A stretch of DNA of 64,000 bases from Larkinella soli. GTDB taxonomy: Bacteria > Bacteroidota > Bacteroidia > Cytophagales > Spirosomataceae. The stretch covers positions 62,001 to 126,000 of the forward strand of contig NZ_QTJY01000008.1 in NCBI RefSeq assembly GCF_003703975.1, given 5' to 3'. The notes beneath the pieces were generated by a model. That model was not told the DNA's origin and did not search any database. It was given only the letters and a program-made list of their open reading frames with translations. Below, in pieces: positions 23,659 through 32,978 of this stretch (the stretch's first letter is position 1; every line of letters begins with the position of its first letter). Made by a program: the position numbers and the translations under genes.

Positions 23659-25068
23659 TTATTTCTTCAGGCCGAATCCCGCCCAGGGAGCTTTCGCGTC
23701 GTCCACGACCAGTACCCAGTCGGTGGTCGGGCCGGCGATGGCGGGTTTGAACTCCTGCTGGCCGGTATTCGGAAACTCCCCAATCCGGAGCGACCGGCCG
23801 TCGCGCGGGTTATACCAGTAGGCCAGCAACTGCGGGGCGGCCCGAAGCCGACTCAGGTCGATGGTCAGCGGGCGGCCGTTGGGCGTATAGGCCATCAGAA
23901 AGTTGTCGTCCTCCGAAATGGCGGCAACCTGGTGGGTTCCGTCGTCGGGGTTCGGGTTCAGGATCAGCCGTTCGTCGGGCATCAGGCGGGTCCAGGGATG
24001 CGATTCGTACAGCCGGCGGACGTAGCCCATCTGAAACGCGCCGGGATGGTCGAGGGCCCGCTTCCAGGAGGTTCGGGCGGAGGAGATCGGCGGGTTGCGG
24101 TCGGGATCGTAGAACTGCCAGATGTTGTGGTCGCCGTAGGTATGGCCGCAGCCGCCGGACAGGACCGCCCACCAGGCCGCCTGCCGGACGTCGAAATCGT
24201 CGAAATAGCCCTGTGCGGGTTTGTGCGCTACCGGATGGTCTTCGTACCGGGGTTCGCCGTCGAGGGTCGGTTTGGGCGGAAACATGCTGTAGTTCTGCCG
24301 CTGGAGGACGTAATTCTTTTTGTCCTTCGCCGAGTGCCCCGACTGAAACATATTGATGTTCAACCACTTGTCGCTATGAAAGAAACCCGACGAGTTGCTG
24401 TCCCCCTGCGGGTGGTAGGTCATCAGCTTGGTGCCGCCGTCGCCCTTATGAATACCCTCGGCCATGCCCCGGATGGTGGCCATCCGCTGTTCGCCCTCGG
24501 GATTGCGGTCGCCCCCCAGAATCCAGATAACGGGTTTGCTCCGATACCGCCTGCCGACATACTCCCCGAACGTCCGGGCGTTGGCGGTATTGAAAATTTC
24601 CGGCCCCTGTCCCCATTTCTTATTGAACTTATCCCCCCAGGTCGGCAGCAGCCCGACCACCAGCCCCAGTTCGGCGGCCCGGTTGATGACCCAGTCGACG
24701 TGCTGGAAATAAGCTTCGTTGGGCTGGGCGGGATCGTTGTTTTTTAACGGCAGGGCGCCATAGGCGTTGGGTTTGGTCAGGCCGTCGTGTTCGGCCAGGA
24801 TGACCGCCTGAATGATGGTGAAGCCTTTGGCGGCCCGGTTTTTCAGGTAGAGGTCGGCTTCTTCCCGTGTCAGCCGGTGAAACAGTTCCCAGGCCGTATC
24901 CCCCAGCCAGAAGAACGGTTTGCCGTCGCCCCGCATGATGTACCGTTTATCGGGAATGATATACAGTTTGGAAAGCGCCACGCTCTCTTTCGACGCGGCC
25001 GCCGGCTTTTGAGCAAAGGAGGAATACGTTAAAAGAAGGCCGAGCGCAATCAGGAATCGTTTTTGCAT
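23659..25068 (-). CDS. DUF4038 / GH140-like glycosidase
   Basis: Secreted TIM-barrel hydrolase of 469 residues with a signal peptide (MQKRFLIALGLLLTYSSFAQ). The DUF4038 barrel begins near KPFFWLGDTAWELFHRLTRE, and the strand motifs GLLPTWGDKFNK and PVIWILGGDRNPEG fit the family. The C-terminal about 90 residues form the collagen-binding-like beta domain usual in this family (MAYTPNGRPLTIDL, AYWYNPRDGRSL). Characterised GH140 members are apiosidases acting on rhamnogalacturonan II; specificity here is inferred only from family. Divergent from the Sua5-like gene. Confidence 0.88.
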   Translation of the reverse strand: MQKRFLIALGLLLTYSSFAQKPAAASKESVALSKLYIIPDKRYIMRGDGKPFFWLGDTAWELFHRLTREEADLYLKNRAAKGFTIIQAVILAEHDGLTKPNAYGALPLKNNDPAQPNEAYFQHVDWVINRAAELGLVVGLLPTWGDKFNKKWGQGPEIFNTANARTFGEYVGRRYRSKPVIWILGGDRNPEGEQRMATIRGMAEGIHKGDGGTKLMTYHPQGDSNSSGFFHSDKWLNINMFQSGHSAKDKKNYVLQRQNYSMFPPKPTLDGEPRYEDHPVAHKPAQGYFDDFDVRQAAWWAVLSGGCGHTYGDHNIWQFYDPDRNPPISSARTSWKRALDHPGAFQMGYVRRLYESHPWTRLMPDERLILNPNPDDGTHQVAAISEDDNFLMAYTPNGRPLTIDLSRLRAAPQLLAYWYNPRDGRSLRIGEFPNTGQQEFKPAIAGPTTDWVLVVDDAKAPWAGFGLKK

Positions 25069-25111
25069 GGGAACAGGCGTTTTGCAAAAGCAAACTTATC
25101 AAAACTTGCCG

Positions 25112-25119
25112 TACCTTTG
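25112..25119 (+). promoter_or_regulatory. -7 promoter element for the Sua5-like/cca genes
   Basis: TACCTTTG matches TAnnTTTG exactly and lies 15 bases before the ATG at 25135, implying a very short leader. Confidence 0.45.
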
Positions 25120-25134
25120 CCGGTTATTAAAGCT

Positions 25135-25653
25135 ATGACACCTACCCCCCGCGATATTGTGGCCGAACTACGGCTCGGCCGTTTCGTCCAGCTCTACGAT
25201 GAAACCGGCGTTTCCCTGGCCTGCGACCCGGGTCATGCCGAGGCCGTTCAGCAGCTGCTGGATGTCCGGAAAGACCTGGTTCCCGCCCCGTTGCCGACCC
25301 TGCTGATCACCGATAGCGGCCAGTTGAACCTGTACGTCCGCCCGGTGCCGGAGGTGGCCTGGAATTTAATCGATTTCGCCGAAACGCCGGTCACCATCCT
25401 GTTTTCCAACGGCGTCAACCTGCCGGAGGCTTTCCGGAGCCAGGTGCCGGTCCGGAAAGCCCTGAGCGAACCGGTCCGGAAACTCATCGGCGCCTTCGGC
25501 CGGGGTATTTTGGCGCTGCCTTTCGAAGACAGCGAGTGGCCGGTCGGGCTGGCCAAACCGCCGGTCGGCTGGGGCGAACTGCCGCAGAAAATTCAGTTGC
25601 CCCGCATCCTGGAACTGGGACCCAAGGGGGAAGTGGCGTTTTTACGAAAATGA
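25135..25653 (+). CDS. Degenerate Sua5/YrdC-like protein
   Basis: 172 aa. The layout follows threonylcarbamoyl-AMP synthase (Sua5/YrdC): DIVAELRLGRFVQLYDETG aligns with the YPTDT strand, VQQLLDVRKD with the KKRP helix, TLLITDSGQLNLYVRPVPEV with the next conserved block, and VTILFSNGVNLP follows. But the catalytic YPTDT, KxR and S-A-N motifs are replaced (YDETG, RKD, LPFED). The fold is probably kept while the activity is lost or changed. The gene overlaps the CCA-adding enzyme start (ATGA), so a tRNA-related role or a scaffold role is possible. Call by motif comparison from memory; fairly sure of kinship. Confidence 0.7.
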   Translation: MTPTPRDIVAELRLGRFVQLYDETGVSLACDPGHAEAVQQLLDVRKDLVPAPLPTLLITDSGQLNLYVRPVPEVAWNLIDFAETPVTILFSNGVNLPEAFRSQVPVRKALSEPVRKLIGAFGRGILALPFEDSEWPVGLAKPPVGWGELPQKIQLPRILELGPKGEVAFLRK

Positions 25654-27077
25654 ATTTCACGGAAATTTTACATAGCAACCCCGTTTTTGAAACCATCGCC
25701 CGACAGGCGGCCGTACTGAACGTGCGGGCTTTCGTCATCGGCGGTTTTGTGCGGGACCTGATTCTGCGACGCTCCTCGAAGGACATCGACGTGGTCTGCA
25801 TCGGCAGCGGCATCGACCTGGCTGAAGCCGTCGGTCGGGAACTGGAAACGCCGGTGACGGTTTTCCGGAACTTCGGAACCGCCATGCTGCGGTCGGGAGA
25901 CTGGGAAGTGGAGTTCGTCGGGGCGCGCCGGGAGTCGTACCGGGCGGAATCCCGCAAACCCATTGTGGAGGACGGTACGCTGGAAGACGATCAGAACCGC
26001 AGGGATTTTACGATCAACGCCATGGGCATCAGCCTGAACGCCGACGATTTCGGGGCGCTGATCGACCCGTTCGGCGGGAAGGAAGACCTCCGGAAGATGA
26101 TCCTTCGGACTCCCCTCGACCCGGCCATTACCTTCTCCGACGACCCGCTCCGGATGATGCGCGCCATCCGGTTTGCCTCGCAGCTTTTCTTCGACATCGA
26201 ACCGGACACGTTCGACGCCATCGTCCGGATGAAAGACCGCATCGGCATCGTTTCGCGGGAACGTATCACCGACGAGCTGAACAAGATCATCCTGTCGCCC
26301 AAGCCCTCCTACGGCTTTAAACTGCTTTATCACGCGGGGTTGCTGGAGATCATTTTTCCCGAACTGGTGGTGCTGAAGGGGGTGGAGATGATCGAAGGGA
26401 AAGGGCACAAGGATAACTTTTACCATACGCTCCAGGTGCTGGACAACGTAGCCGACCGTTCCGACGACCTGTGGCTCCGCTGGGCCGCCATCCTGCACGA
26501 TATCGCCAAACCGGCGACCAAACGCTTCGACCCGAAGGTCGGCTGGACCTTCCACGGCCACGAAGACCTCGGGGCGCGAATGGTGCCCGGTATTTTCCGG
26601 ACCATGAAGCTGCCGCTCAACGAAAAGATGCGGTTTGTGAAAAAGCTCGTCCGGCTTCACCTCCGCCCCATTGCGCTGGTGAAGGAGCAGATCACCGACT
26701 CGGCCCTGCGACGGCTGCTGGTCGAAGCCGGTGAGGATTTGGAGGCCCTGCTGATGCTCTGCCGGGCCGACATAACATCCAAGAACTACGACCGGGTCAA
26801 GAAACACCTGGCCAATTTCGACCGGGTGGAGCGCAAGCTGCACGATCTGGAGGAACGCGATAAACTGCGAAACTTTCAGCCCGTCATCACCGGAGAAATG
26901 ATCATGGAAACCTTCGGCCTGAAGCCATCCAAAGAGGTAGGGCAGATCAAAATCGTCATCCGGGAGGCCATTCTGGAAGGAACGGTGGCCAATACGCTGG
27001 AAGCCGCCTACCCTTTCATGGTGGAGGAAGGCCGTAAAATGGGATTGGAACCCGTTAAGGAACTCGATAAAAAATGA
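25650..27077 (+). CDS. CCA tRNA nucleotidyltransferase with HD domain
   Basis: Adds or repairs the 3' CCA end of tRNAs. 475 aa. The class II nucleotidyltransferase head has FVIGGFVRDLIL, the metal-binding SKDIDVVCIG and the RRDFTINAMG motif. The poly(A) polymerase RNA-binding neck follows. An HD-type domain (about 255-370) contains WAAILHDIAKPATK and FHGHEDLGARM, suggesting phosphohydrolase activity. The start overlaps the Sua5-like gene by 4 bases. A bacterial poly(A) polymerase role is less likely given the motif pattern. Confidence 0.93.
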   Translation: MNFTEILHSNPVFETIARQAAVLNVRAFVIGGFVRDLILRRSSKDIDVVCIGSGIDLAEAVGRELETPVTVFRNFGTAMLRSGDWEVEFVGARRESYRAESRKPIVEDGTLEDDQNRRDFTINAMGISLNADDFGALIDPFGGKEDLRKMILRTPLDPAITFSDDPLRMMRAIRFASQLFFDIEPDTFDAIVRMKDRIGIVSRERITDELNKIILSPKPSYGFKLLYHAGLLEIIFPELVVLKGVEMIEGKGHKDNFYHTLQVLDNVADRSDDLWLRWAAILHDIAKPATKRFDPKVGWTFHGHEDLGARMVPGIFRTMKLPLNEKMRFVKKLVRLHLRPIALVKEQITDSALRRLLVEAGEDLEALLMLCRADITSKNYDRVKKHLANFDRVERKLHDLEERDKLRNFQPVITGEMIMETFGLKPSKEVGQIKIVIREAILEGTVANTLEAAYPFMVEEGRKMGLEPVKELDKK

Positions 27078-27088
27078 AGTAAGCTTCT

Positions 27089-27292
27089 ATGGACAACAAT
27101 AACTTTCGTCGTTTTTTCGGCGCCACCCTCACCATTCTCGGAACGATCGTCGTCCTGTTCGCCTGTGTGGCTTTTCTGTCGGACGCCAAACCGCTACTGG
27201 GCATGAGCATCAACAAGTGGGAATCGCTGGCTCCGTTTCTGGTCGGCCTCGTCTTTTTCGGAGCGGGGGTCGGTCTGATCCGGAACTCCTGA
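27089..27292 (+). CDS. Small two-helix membrane protein, unrecognised
   Basis: 67 aa. Helices at about 9-30 (FGATLTILGTIVVLFACVAF) and 44-63 (LAPFLVGLVFFGAGVGLI) surround a short loop. It starts 11 bases after the cca stop on the same strand, so it is probably co-transcribed. Good codon usage and compact fit support a real gene; function unknown. Confidence 0.75.
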   Translation: MDNNNFRRFFGATLTILGTIVVLFACVAFLSDAKPLLGMSINKWESLAPFLVGLVFFGAGVGLIRNS

Positions 27293-27389
27293 TTGCGCCA
27301 GATTCCGCATCCTGTCGGATAATCTCACACCGACGCTCGCTAAAAAAGTGTAGCTTTACTTACGTCAGGGGATTGATATTTGCAGGGAT

Positions 27390-29324
27390 ATGTCTAAAGC
27401 TTCACCATCTGCTTTGCCGCTGGGCCTGTTGCAGGGCGTTCTGGACTGTTCCCAGAATGGAGTCATGGTATATCAGAGCCTCCGCAACGAGCAGGGTGAG
27501 GTGTATGATTTCCGTCTGATGGCCCTCAATAAATCCGCCGAGAAGGACCTGGGCATTCCGTCGAAGGAGTTGTTGGGCCGCCGGCTCACCGAATTGTTTT
27601 CCAACCTGCCGAGGGATGCGGTTTTCGATCAGTACCGACAGGTGGTCGAATCGGGCGAAGCCATCCGGTTCGAGGTCACCCACCTGCTGCCGGGCCGTCG
27701 GCGGGCCACCTGGCTCGATATTTCGGCCGTGAAGCTGGAAGACGGACTGGTGATGTCCTACAACGATATTACGGAGCGCAAGCACGCAGCCCAGACGCTT
27801 CAGGAACAGGCCGACCTTTTCAACCTGGCCCTGAACAGCTCGGCCAACGGCATTACCCTCATGCAGGCCATCCGGGACCCGGACGGACGAGCCGTCGATC
27901 TGCAGACGGTGCTGGTCAACAACCGGGGGGTCGTGCTTTCGGGCCTGACCCGCGAGGAACTGCTGGGCAAATCGATGCTGAGCATCTACCGCAGCGAACC
28001 CTCCCTCTCCTTCTGCCGCCGGCTGCTGGACGTGATGAATACCGGGAAACCCCTTCATATGGAACAGTATTTCCAGGGCGAAAATCTCTGGCTGAGTGTG
28101 CTGGTCACCCGCTACAGCGATGAAGGTATCGCCCTGACTTACAGCGATATCACCCATACGAAGACCGTCGAAATCGCCCGGCAGGAACAGGCCGCCCTGG
28201 TCAATAAGGTAATGGATACGGTCCATAGCGGAATTCTGCTCTGCCAGGCCATCCGGGATGAAGAAAACGAGATCACCGACTTCCAGACCATCCTCTGCAA
28301 CGAAGAGTCGGGCCGGCTCACGGGTTTCAGCCGGGATGAACTCCTGACCACGGCGATCCGGGATCTGGACCCCTACGGTTTTCTGGGACAACTGTATCCG
28401 GAGTTCAGGGAGGTGGTGCTGTCGGGCCAGTCCCTCAGGAAGGAATACCACATGGCCCGGAAAGACGTCTGGATCGACTGTTCGATCAGCCAGTTCGGCG
28501 ACGGGGTCGTGGTCACCTGCACGGATGTTTCGAACCTGCGGCATTCGCAGGAGGAACTCGAACACCGCAACCAGGAATTGAAGAGTTCCAATGAAAACCT
28601 TCAGCAGTTTGCCTACGTGGCCTCTCACGACCTGCAGGAGCCGCTCCGGAAAATTCAGTCGTTCGCCGACATTCTGCAGAACCACTACGGCCAGACCCTC
28701 GACGAACGGGCTCTCGATATTTTAAGCCGGATGCAGCAGGCTTCCGGGCGGATGTCCGGGCTGATCAAAGACCTGCTGACCTATTCCCGGATTTCGACCC
28801 ACCGCGAACCGCTCCGGCGATTGTCGCTCAACAAGCTACTGGACGAAGTGCTGAACGACCTGGAAATGACCGTTCGGGAGAAATCGGCCGTCATCGAAAG
28901 ACCCTCCCTGCCCGAAGTCAACGGCGATCCGACCCAACTGCGCCAGTTGTTCCAGAACCTGCTGAGCAACGCCCTCAAATTTCAGCACGGCGATACGATC
29001 CCCCGTATTAAAATCGACTGCCGGGCCGTTACGGGGAAAGACATTCCGGAAGTAGCTCATTCCGACCTGAGCCGCCCGTTCTACGAAATCAGTATATCGG
29101 ACAACGGCATCGGCTTCGACGCGAAGCATATGGACCGGATTTTCCAGTTGTTCCAGCGCCTGCATGGCCGCAGTCAGTACAGCGGTACCGGCATCGGGCT
29201 GGCCATCTGTAAAAAGGTGATGGAGAACCACAAAGGCTATATCTGGGCAGAAAGCAGCCCCGGTCGGGGTGCTACTTTCCAGGTGTATCTGCCCTCCTCC
29301 CAGCCCGCTGAATCAGTTAATTGA
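27390..29324 (+). CDS. PAS-domain sensor histidine kinase
   Basis: 644 aa with no membrane segment, so a cytoplasmic sensor. Three PAS domains lie in tandem (about 10-125, 130-250, 255-385; GLLQGVLDCSQNGVMVYQ, LFNLALNSSANGITLMQA, LVNKVMDTVHSGILLCQA). A short coiled coil (about 385-408) leads to HisKA with phospho-acceptor H413 (YVASHDLQEPLRK). The HATPase_c domain shows the N box (LFQNLLSNALKF), G1 (ISDNGIGFD) and G2 (GTGIGLAICKKV). No response regulator adjoins it, so it is an orphan kinase. The signal is unknown. Confidence 0.93.
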   Translation: MSKASPSALPLGLLQGVLDCSQNGVMVYQSLRNEQGEVYDFRLMALNKSAEKDLGIPSKELLGRRLTELFSNLPRDAVFDQYRQVVESGEAIRFEVTHLLPGRRRATWLDISAVKLEDGLVMSYNDITERKHAAQTLQEQADLFNLALNSSANGITLMQAIRDPDGRAVDLQTVLVNNRGVVLSGLTREELLGKSMLSIYRSEPSLSFCRRLLDVMNTGKPLHMEQYFQGENLWLSVLVTRYSDEGIALTYSDITHTKTVEIARQEQAALVNKVMDTVHSGILLCQAIRDEENEITDFQTILCNEESGRLTGFSRDELLTTAIRDLDPYGFLGQLYPEFREVVLSGQSLRKEYHMARKDVWIDCSISQFGDGVVVTCTDVSNLRHSQEELEHRNQELKSSNENLQQFAYVASHDLQEPLRKIQSFADILQNHYGQTLDERALDILSRMQQASGRMSGLIKDLLTYSRISTHREPLRRLSLNKLLDEVLNDLEMTVREKSAVIERPSLPEVNGDPTQLRQLFQNLLSNALKFQHGDTIPRIKIDCRAVTGKDIPEVAHSDLSRPFYEISISDNGIGFDAKHMDRIFQLFQRLHGRSQYSGTGIGLAICKKVMENHKGYIWAESSPGRGATFQVYLPSSQPAESVN

Positions 29325-29585
29325 AGCTGCCCCGAAACCGGGCAAACGCGTCCGCGAGGAATCGGCTTCCCGGACTGAGGATGAATATACACACTCCCTT
29401 TCCACCAGGCGGCATTCGCTTCGAGGCTCTCCCTTTTTCTTATTAAGTAACCTTCTGGTATACAACATTTTAAATAATTTCCTGTGTATTTCCCGGCCGG
29501 CCATTCAAGTTCGGTTCAGCCTGGTATGGCATTTGGGAAAGGGTGGATGCAAAACCAATCATCAACCCATTAATCTCACACTGTT

Positions 29586-30503
29586 ATGGCTTCGTTCACG
29601 GATCAATTAGCAAAATTCTTCGGAATGAATGAAACGGACACCTCACTCCGTGAGCTGTTCCTCAGCGAGTTAAGAGGCATTTACTACGCCGAAAAACAAA
29701 TCGCCGATAATTTGCCGGACATGGCCGAAGCGGCCACCACCGATGTGGTGCGCAATGCCTTCGAGATGCACCGTGCCCAAACCCAGGACCAGATTCGCCG
29801 GATCGAGCAGATCTTCAGCCAGCTGGGTGTGGATGCGGACGAAAAAACCTGCAACGCGGCCGACGGCCTGATCGACGACGGTGATGTGGTGATTGCCGAA
29901 ACCGATTCCGGTTCGCTTACCCGCGACGCGGCTCTGATCATCGCCGGCCAGAAAGTGGAACACCATGAGATAGCCGCCTACGGATCATTGCATTCGCTGG
30001 CCCGGCTGCTGGGATACCACGAGGCCGCGCAACTGATCGAGCAGAGTCTGCAGGAAGAAAAGGACACCGACAAAAAGCTGACCGAAATTGCGGAGTCCTT
30101 CATCAACGAACGCGCCAAAATGGAATCGGACACCGACAGCGACAACAACACCATGCGCAACCGCATGCGTGATACCGTCGGCGAGGGTGACTACGGCAAC
30201 GATATGGGCAACATGGGCAGCAGCCGCTCGGGTGTAACCGGCTCAGGAACGGAAGAGTACTCGGAATCGACCCGACGGACCAGTGGCGACACCAGCTACT
30301 CCGGCCAGTACGGAAACCCTTCCGATGACCCGGCTAACCTCCGCGACGACGTAGGCTCGACGGGCAACACCGGCTACGGCACGGGTTCCGGCTCTTCCTC
30401 CTCGTCGACCAACTGGTCTGACGACCGCGACAGCGATGCCGGCAATGACTACACCCGTCGCACCGGCTCCGGCTCGACCGGCGGCTCCAGCAGTGGAATC
30501 TAA
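29586..30503 (+). CDS. DUF892 (YciE-like) ferritin-fold protein with long polar tail
   Basis: 305 aa. Residues about 18-175 form the YciE/DUF892 four-helix domain (LRELFLSELRGIYYAEKQI, GQKVEHHEIAAYGSL), which carries a di-metal site and is linked to stress. The last about 125 residues are low complexity: rich in Gly, Ser, Asp, Asn, Thr and Tyr (GNDMGNMGSSRSGVTGSG, TGYGTGSGSSSSSTNW), surely disordered. Relatives normally stop soon after the fold. A 36-bp palindrome follows the stop. Confidence 0.88.
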   Translation: MASFTDQLAKFFGMNETDTSLRELFLSELRGIYYAEKQIADNLPDMAEAATTDVVRNAFEMHRAQTQDQIRRIEQIFSQLGVDADEKTCNAADGLIDDGDVVIAETDSGSLTRDAALIIAGQKVEHHEIAAYGSLHSLARLLGYHEAAQLIEQSLQEEKDTDKKLTEIAESFINERAKMESDTDSDNNTMRNRMRDTVGEGDYGNDMGNMGSSRSGVTGSGTEEYSESTRRTSGDTSYSGQYGNPSDDPANLRDDVGSTGNTGYGTGSGSSSSSTNWSDDRDSDAGNDYTRRTGSGSTGGSSSGI

Positions 30504-30506
30504 GTA

Positions 30507-30607
30507 AATTGTTGAATGACGGAATGGTTGAATGATTGAATGTGCGCTGCCATTTTTAGTATTGCGGAGCGCATTCAATCATTCAACCATTCCGTCATTC
30601 AACAATT
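30507..30607. repeat. 36-bp perfect inverted repeat of TTGAATGA type
   Basis: Arms 30507-30542 and 30572-30607 are exact reverse complements around a 29-base loop. The arms are made of short units such as TTGTTGAATGA, GGAATGG and TTGAATGATTGAATG. It fills the gap between two convergent genes and ends 3 bases from the DUF2851 stop. A sister copy is at 39093-39190. Confidence 0.95.
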
Positions 30608-30610
30608 CCA

Positions 30611-31912
30611 TCATTTCACCATCTCCAGCCCGATCTGGCAGGAGAGGCATTTTTTAGGACAGCAGTAGGAGGTGTAGAGTTCAAGGGCGGCCTGGGAGTC
30701 GAAGGCGCTGGCGAGGGGAACGTGCAGGGCGGACCAGAGGGCGGTGATCCGATTTTGTTCGGCCGGAAGTTCTTCGAGAAGCGCGACGGCACGGTCCCGG
30801 TAGGCGGGCAGGCCCTTCTGACAGGAATAGGCGATCAGCAGGGGAATGACGGCATTGATGATCAGGCTCCGGGCCGCCGTCTCACCCAGGGTGGAAGACA
30901 CCCGGGCCGATGGGGGGCCGAAGCGGTAATGGGTCTGCCAGTACGCCGAAGGCGCTGCCTGAAGATGCCGGAGCAGGGTCGGAGCATCGGTTTCCATCAG
31001 CAGAGAGAAAAAGCTGCCTCTCCCGGCCAGTAAGGCAACGAACTGGGCCAAACGAAGCGTTGGAAAATTGGCCGGACGCAGCCTCGACCACTTCCAGAGA
31101 TGACCCGGAAGCCGTTTTTCAGTCAGCCGGTATTTGGCGGCCAGAAAGCGGTATTCCCGGAGCAGCGTGATTTCGTAATCGTCGGTCGGCTCCCCGCTCA
31201 GCAAACCCGCCGTCCCGAACAGCAGCGCTTCCATCTGAAACGGCTGATCCCGGTGTTTCAGCAGAAATTTGAGCGGCACCAGGCGCGTCAGCTGGGCAAA
31301 CGGCTCGGCATTGATCTGAAAGCCGAATGCCTGCGCCATCAGGCGGTAGGCGGTTTCTTCCCAGTCAGAGTCGGAGGATCGGTAAACGGCTTCCGCTTCG
31401 GCTGCTTTTCGGGCGAGCCGTTCAAACAGAACCTTGTCAAACATGGACATACGACGCAGCGGCTCGACCTGCGAAAGCCGCCCGGCACAGGGAATCAGGC
31501 CGGTGCCGTCGATCAGGCTTCGGTACCGGAGCAGCAGCGACGGGTCCGTATAGTCGCTCAGGCAAAGCGTCGGAATCACCGAACCGTCCCGGCGCCGGAT
31601 CGGCAGGGTCGCGTTTTCCCAGACGATGTGCAGAATGACGTTATCGTAGGCCGGATCGTACTGATGCCGGTGAACGAGCCAGTCGGAAGCCCGAATGTGC
31701 GCTTCTACCGTCCCGACCCATTCGACCTCTCCCAGAACGATGCGGGCGTTGGTGAAATCCGGCCCGGAGTCGGGATTTCGAAAGCCGGGATGCACCACCC
31801 GGATGCGCTCTCCCTGCGTCGTCCGAAGACCGATGTGCCGGAAATACCGGAATTGCCAGAGAAAATACAGAAAGTCTTCGGACGTCAGGGCGGGCGACAG
31901 CAGATTGCTCAC
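30611..31912 (-). CDS. DUF2851 family protein
   Basis: 433 aa, cytoplasmic by lack of signal. The N-terminus MSNLLSPALTSEDFLYFLWQ and the motifs GPDFTNARIVLGEVEWVGTVEAHI and LHIVWEN are typical of the Bacteroidota-specific DUF2851 family. The C-terminus has CCPKKCLSCQIG, a Cys cluster that could bind metal. The family resembles nuclease-fold proteins in the acidic VEWVGTVEAHI region, but no function is established that I know of. Confidence 0.92.
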   Translation of the reverse strand: MSNLLSPALTSEDFLYFLWQFRYFRHIGLRTTQGERIRVVHPGFRNPDSGPDFTNARIVLGEVEWVGTVEAHIRASDWLVHRHQYDPAYDNVILHIVWENATLPIRRRDGSVIPTLCLSDYTDPSLLLRYRSLIDGTGLIPCAGRLSQVEPLRRMSMFDKVLFERLARKAAEAEAVYRSSDSDWEETAYRLMAQAFGFQINAEPFAQLTRLVPLKFLLKHRDQPFQMEALLFGTAGLLSGEPTDDYEITLLREYRFLAAKYRLTEKRLPGHLWKWSRLRPANFPTLRLAQFVALLAGRGSFFSLLMETDAPTLLRHLQAAPSAYWQTHYRFGPPSARVSSTLGETAARSLIINAVIPLLIAYSCQKGLPAYRDRAVALLEELPAEQNRITALWSALHVPLASAFDSQAALELYTSYCCPKKCLSCQIGLEMVK

Positions 31913-32036
31913 AAGTGGAGGACGTTATGGGTGGCCGGCTCGCTACGGCGGCAAACCGTTTCCTTTAGATGAAAACACCCTGAAGAAGTCACACCGTTTC
32001 CGCCAGAGCGGCCTTGATTTTTTGCCCCGCTTCCGT

Positions 32037-32849
32037 TTAGAGATACGCAGCCATCTCCTGCTGGAGCGACCGGGCCTCTTCGGCGGCTTTTCGTGCAAAA
32101 TCGGTCCCGTCCGAAGCGTATAGGATACTCCGGGAGGCATTGACGAGCAGACCGCATTGGCGGTTCATCCCGTATTTCGAGACATCAGCCAGGCTGCCGC
32201 CCTGCGCACCGACGCCGGGCACCAGCAGAAAATGATCCGGAACGATGGTGCGGATGTGGGCCAGCTGGTCGGCCTGCGTCGCCCCGACCACATACATGAG
32301 CTGATCCGGGCTGCCCCAGGTCTGCGACGTCCGCAGGACCGTTTCGTACAACTCCCCCTCTCCGGCCGGAAGGCGCTGGAAGTCGGCGCTGCCGGGGTTG
32401 GAGGTCAGCGCCAGCAGGATGACCCATTTTCCGGGAAATTCAAGGAAGGGGGTCACCGAATCATGCCCCATGTAGGGAGCCACCGTCACGGCGTCGAAAT
32501 CCAGTCCCGACGAAGCCGGGTCGAAGAACGTGCGGGCATACAGCCCGGAGGTGTTGCCGATGTCGCCCCGCTTGGCGTCGGCAATAGTGAAGCAGTCTTT
32601 GGGGATATATTCCAGCGTTTTCTGGAGGCTTTCCCATCCTTTCGCACCCCGGGCCTCGTAGAAGGCGATATTGGGCTTATAGGCCACGGCGTATTCGGCC
32701 GTGGCTTCGATGATCTGCCGGTTGAAGGCGGCCACGGGGTCCGGTTCGTTCAGAAGGTGAGACGGCACCCGGCGGAAATCCGTATCCAGACCGACGCAGA
32801 GGTAAGATTTTTTTCGGAGAATGGCAGTGTATAACTCGTTAGCCGTCAT
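32037..32849 (-). CDS. pyrF: Orotidine-5'-phosphate decarboxylase (type 2)
   Basis: Final step of UMP synthesis, cytoplasmic TIM barrel. 270 aa from the ATG at 32849 ([20 protein letters not shown]); an earlier in-frame ATG would add 16 unlikely residues. The catalytic motif [14 protein letters not shown] carries the Lys-Asp pair. [11 protein letters not shown] and [11 protein letters not shown] fit the longer type 2 subfamily common in Bacteroidota. Divergent from rfbC. Confidence 0.95.
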   Translation of the reverse strand: MTANELYTAILRKKSYLCVGLDTDFRRVPSHLLNEPDPVAAFNRQIIEATAEYAVAYKPNIAFYEARGAKGWESLQKTLEYIPKDCFTIADAKRGDIGNTSGLYARTFFDPASSGLDFDAVTVAPYMGHDSVTPFLEFPGKWVILLALTSNPGSADFQRLPAGEGELYETVLRTSQTWGSPDQLMYVVGATQADQLAHIRTIVPDHFLLVPGVGAQGGSLADVSKYGMNRQCGLLVNASRSILYASDGTDFARKAAEEARSLQQEMAAYL

Positions 32850-32925
32850 GATCAGGACGCAGGCGATATTGGAACGCAGTTCAAAAAGGTGGGCCACAAA
32901 ATTACGGGAAGTAACCAGAGTTTCC

Positions 32926-32933
32926 TAAATTTG
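32926..32933 (+). promoter_or_regulatory. -7 promoter element upstream of rfbC
   Basis: TAAATTTG fits TAnnTTTG exactly, 46 bases before the ATG at 32979. No clear -33 element. Confidence 0.4.
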
Positions 32934-32978
32934 CCGAAGGAGGTCGGAGAAGCCGGCCGCTCTTTTCCATTTTTGTTC

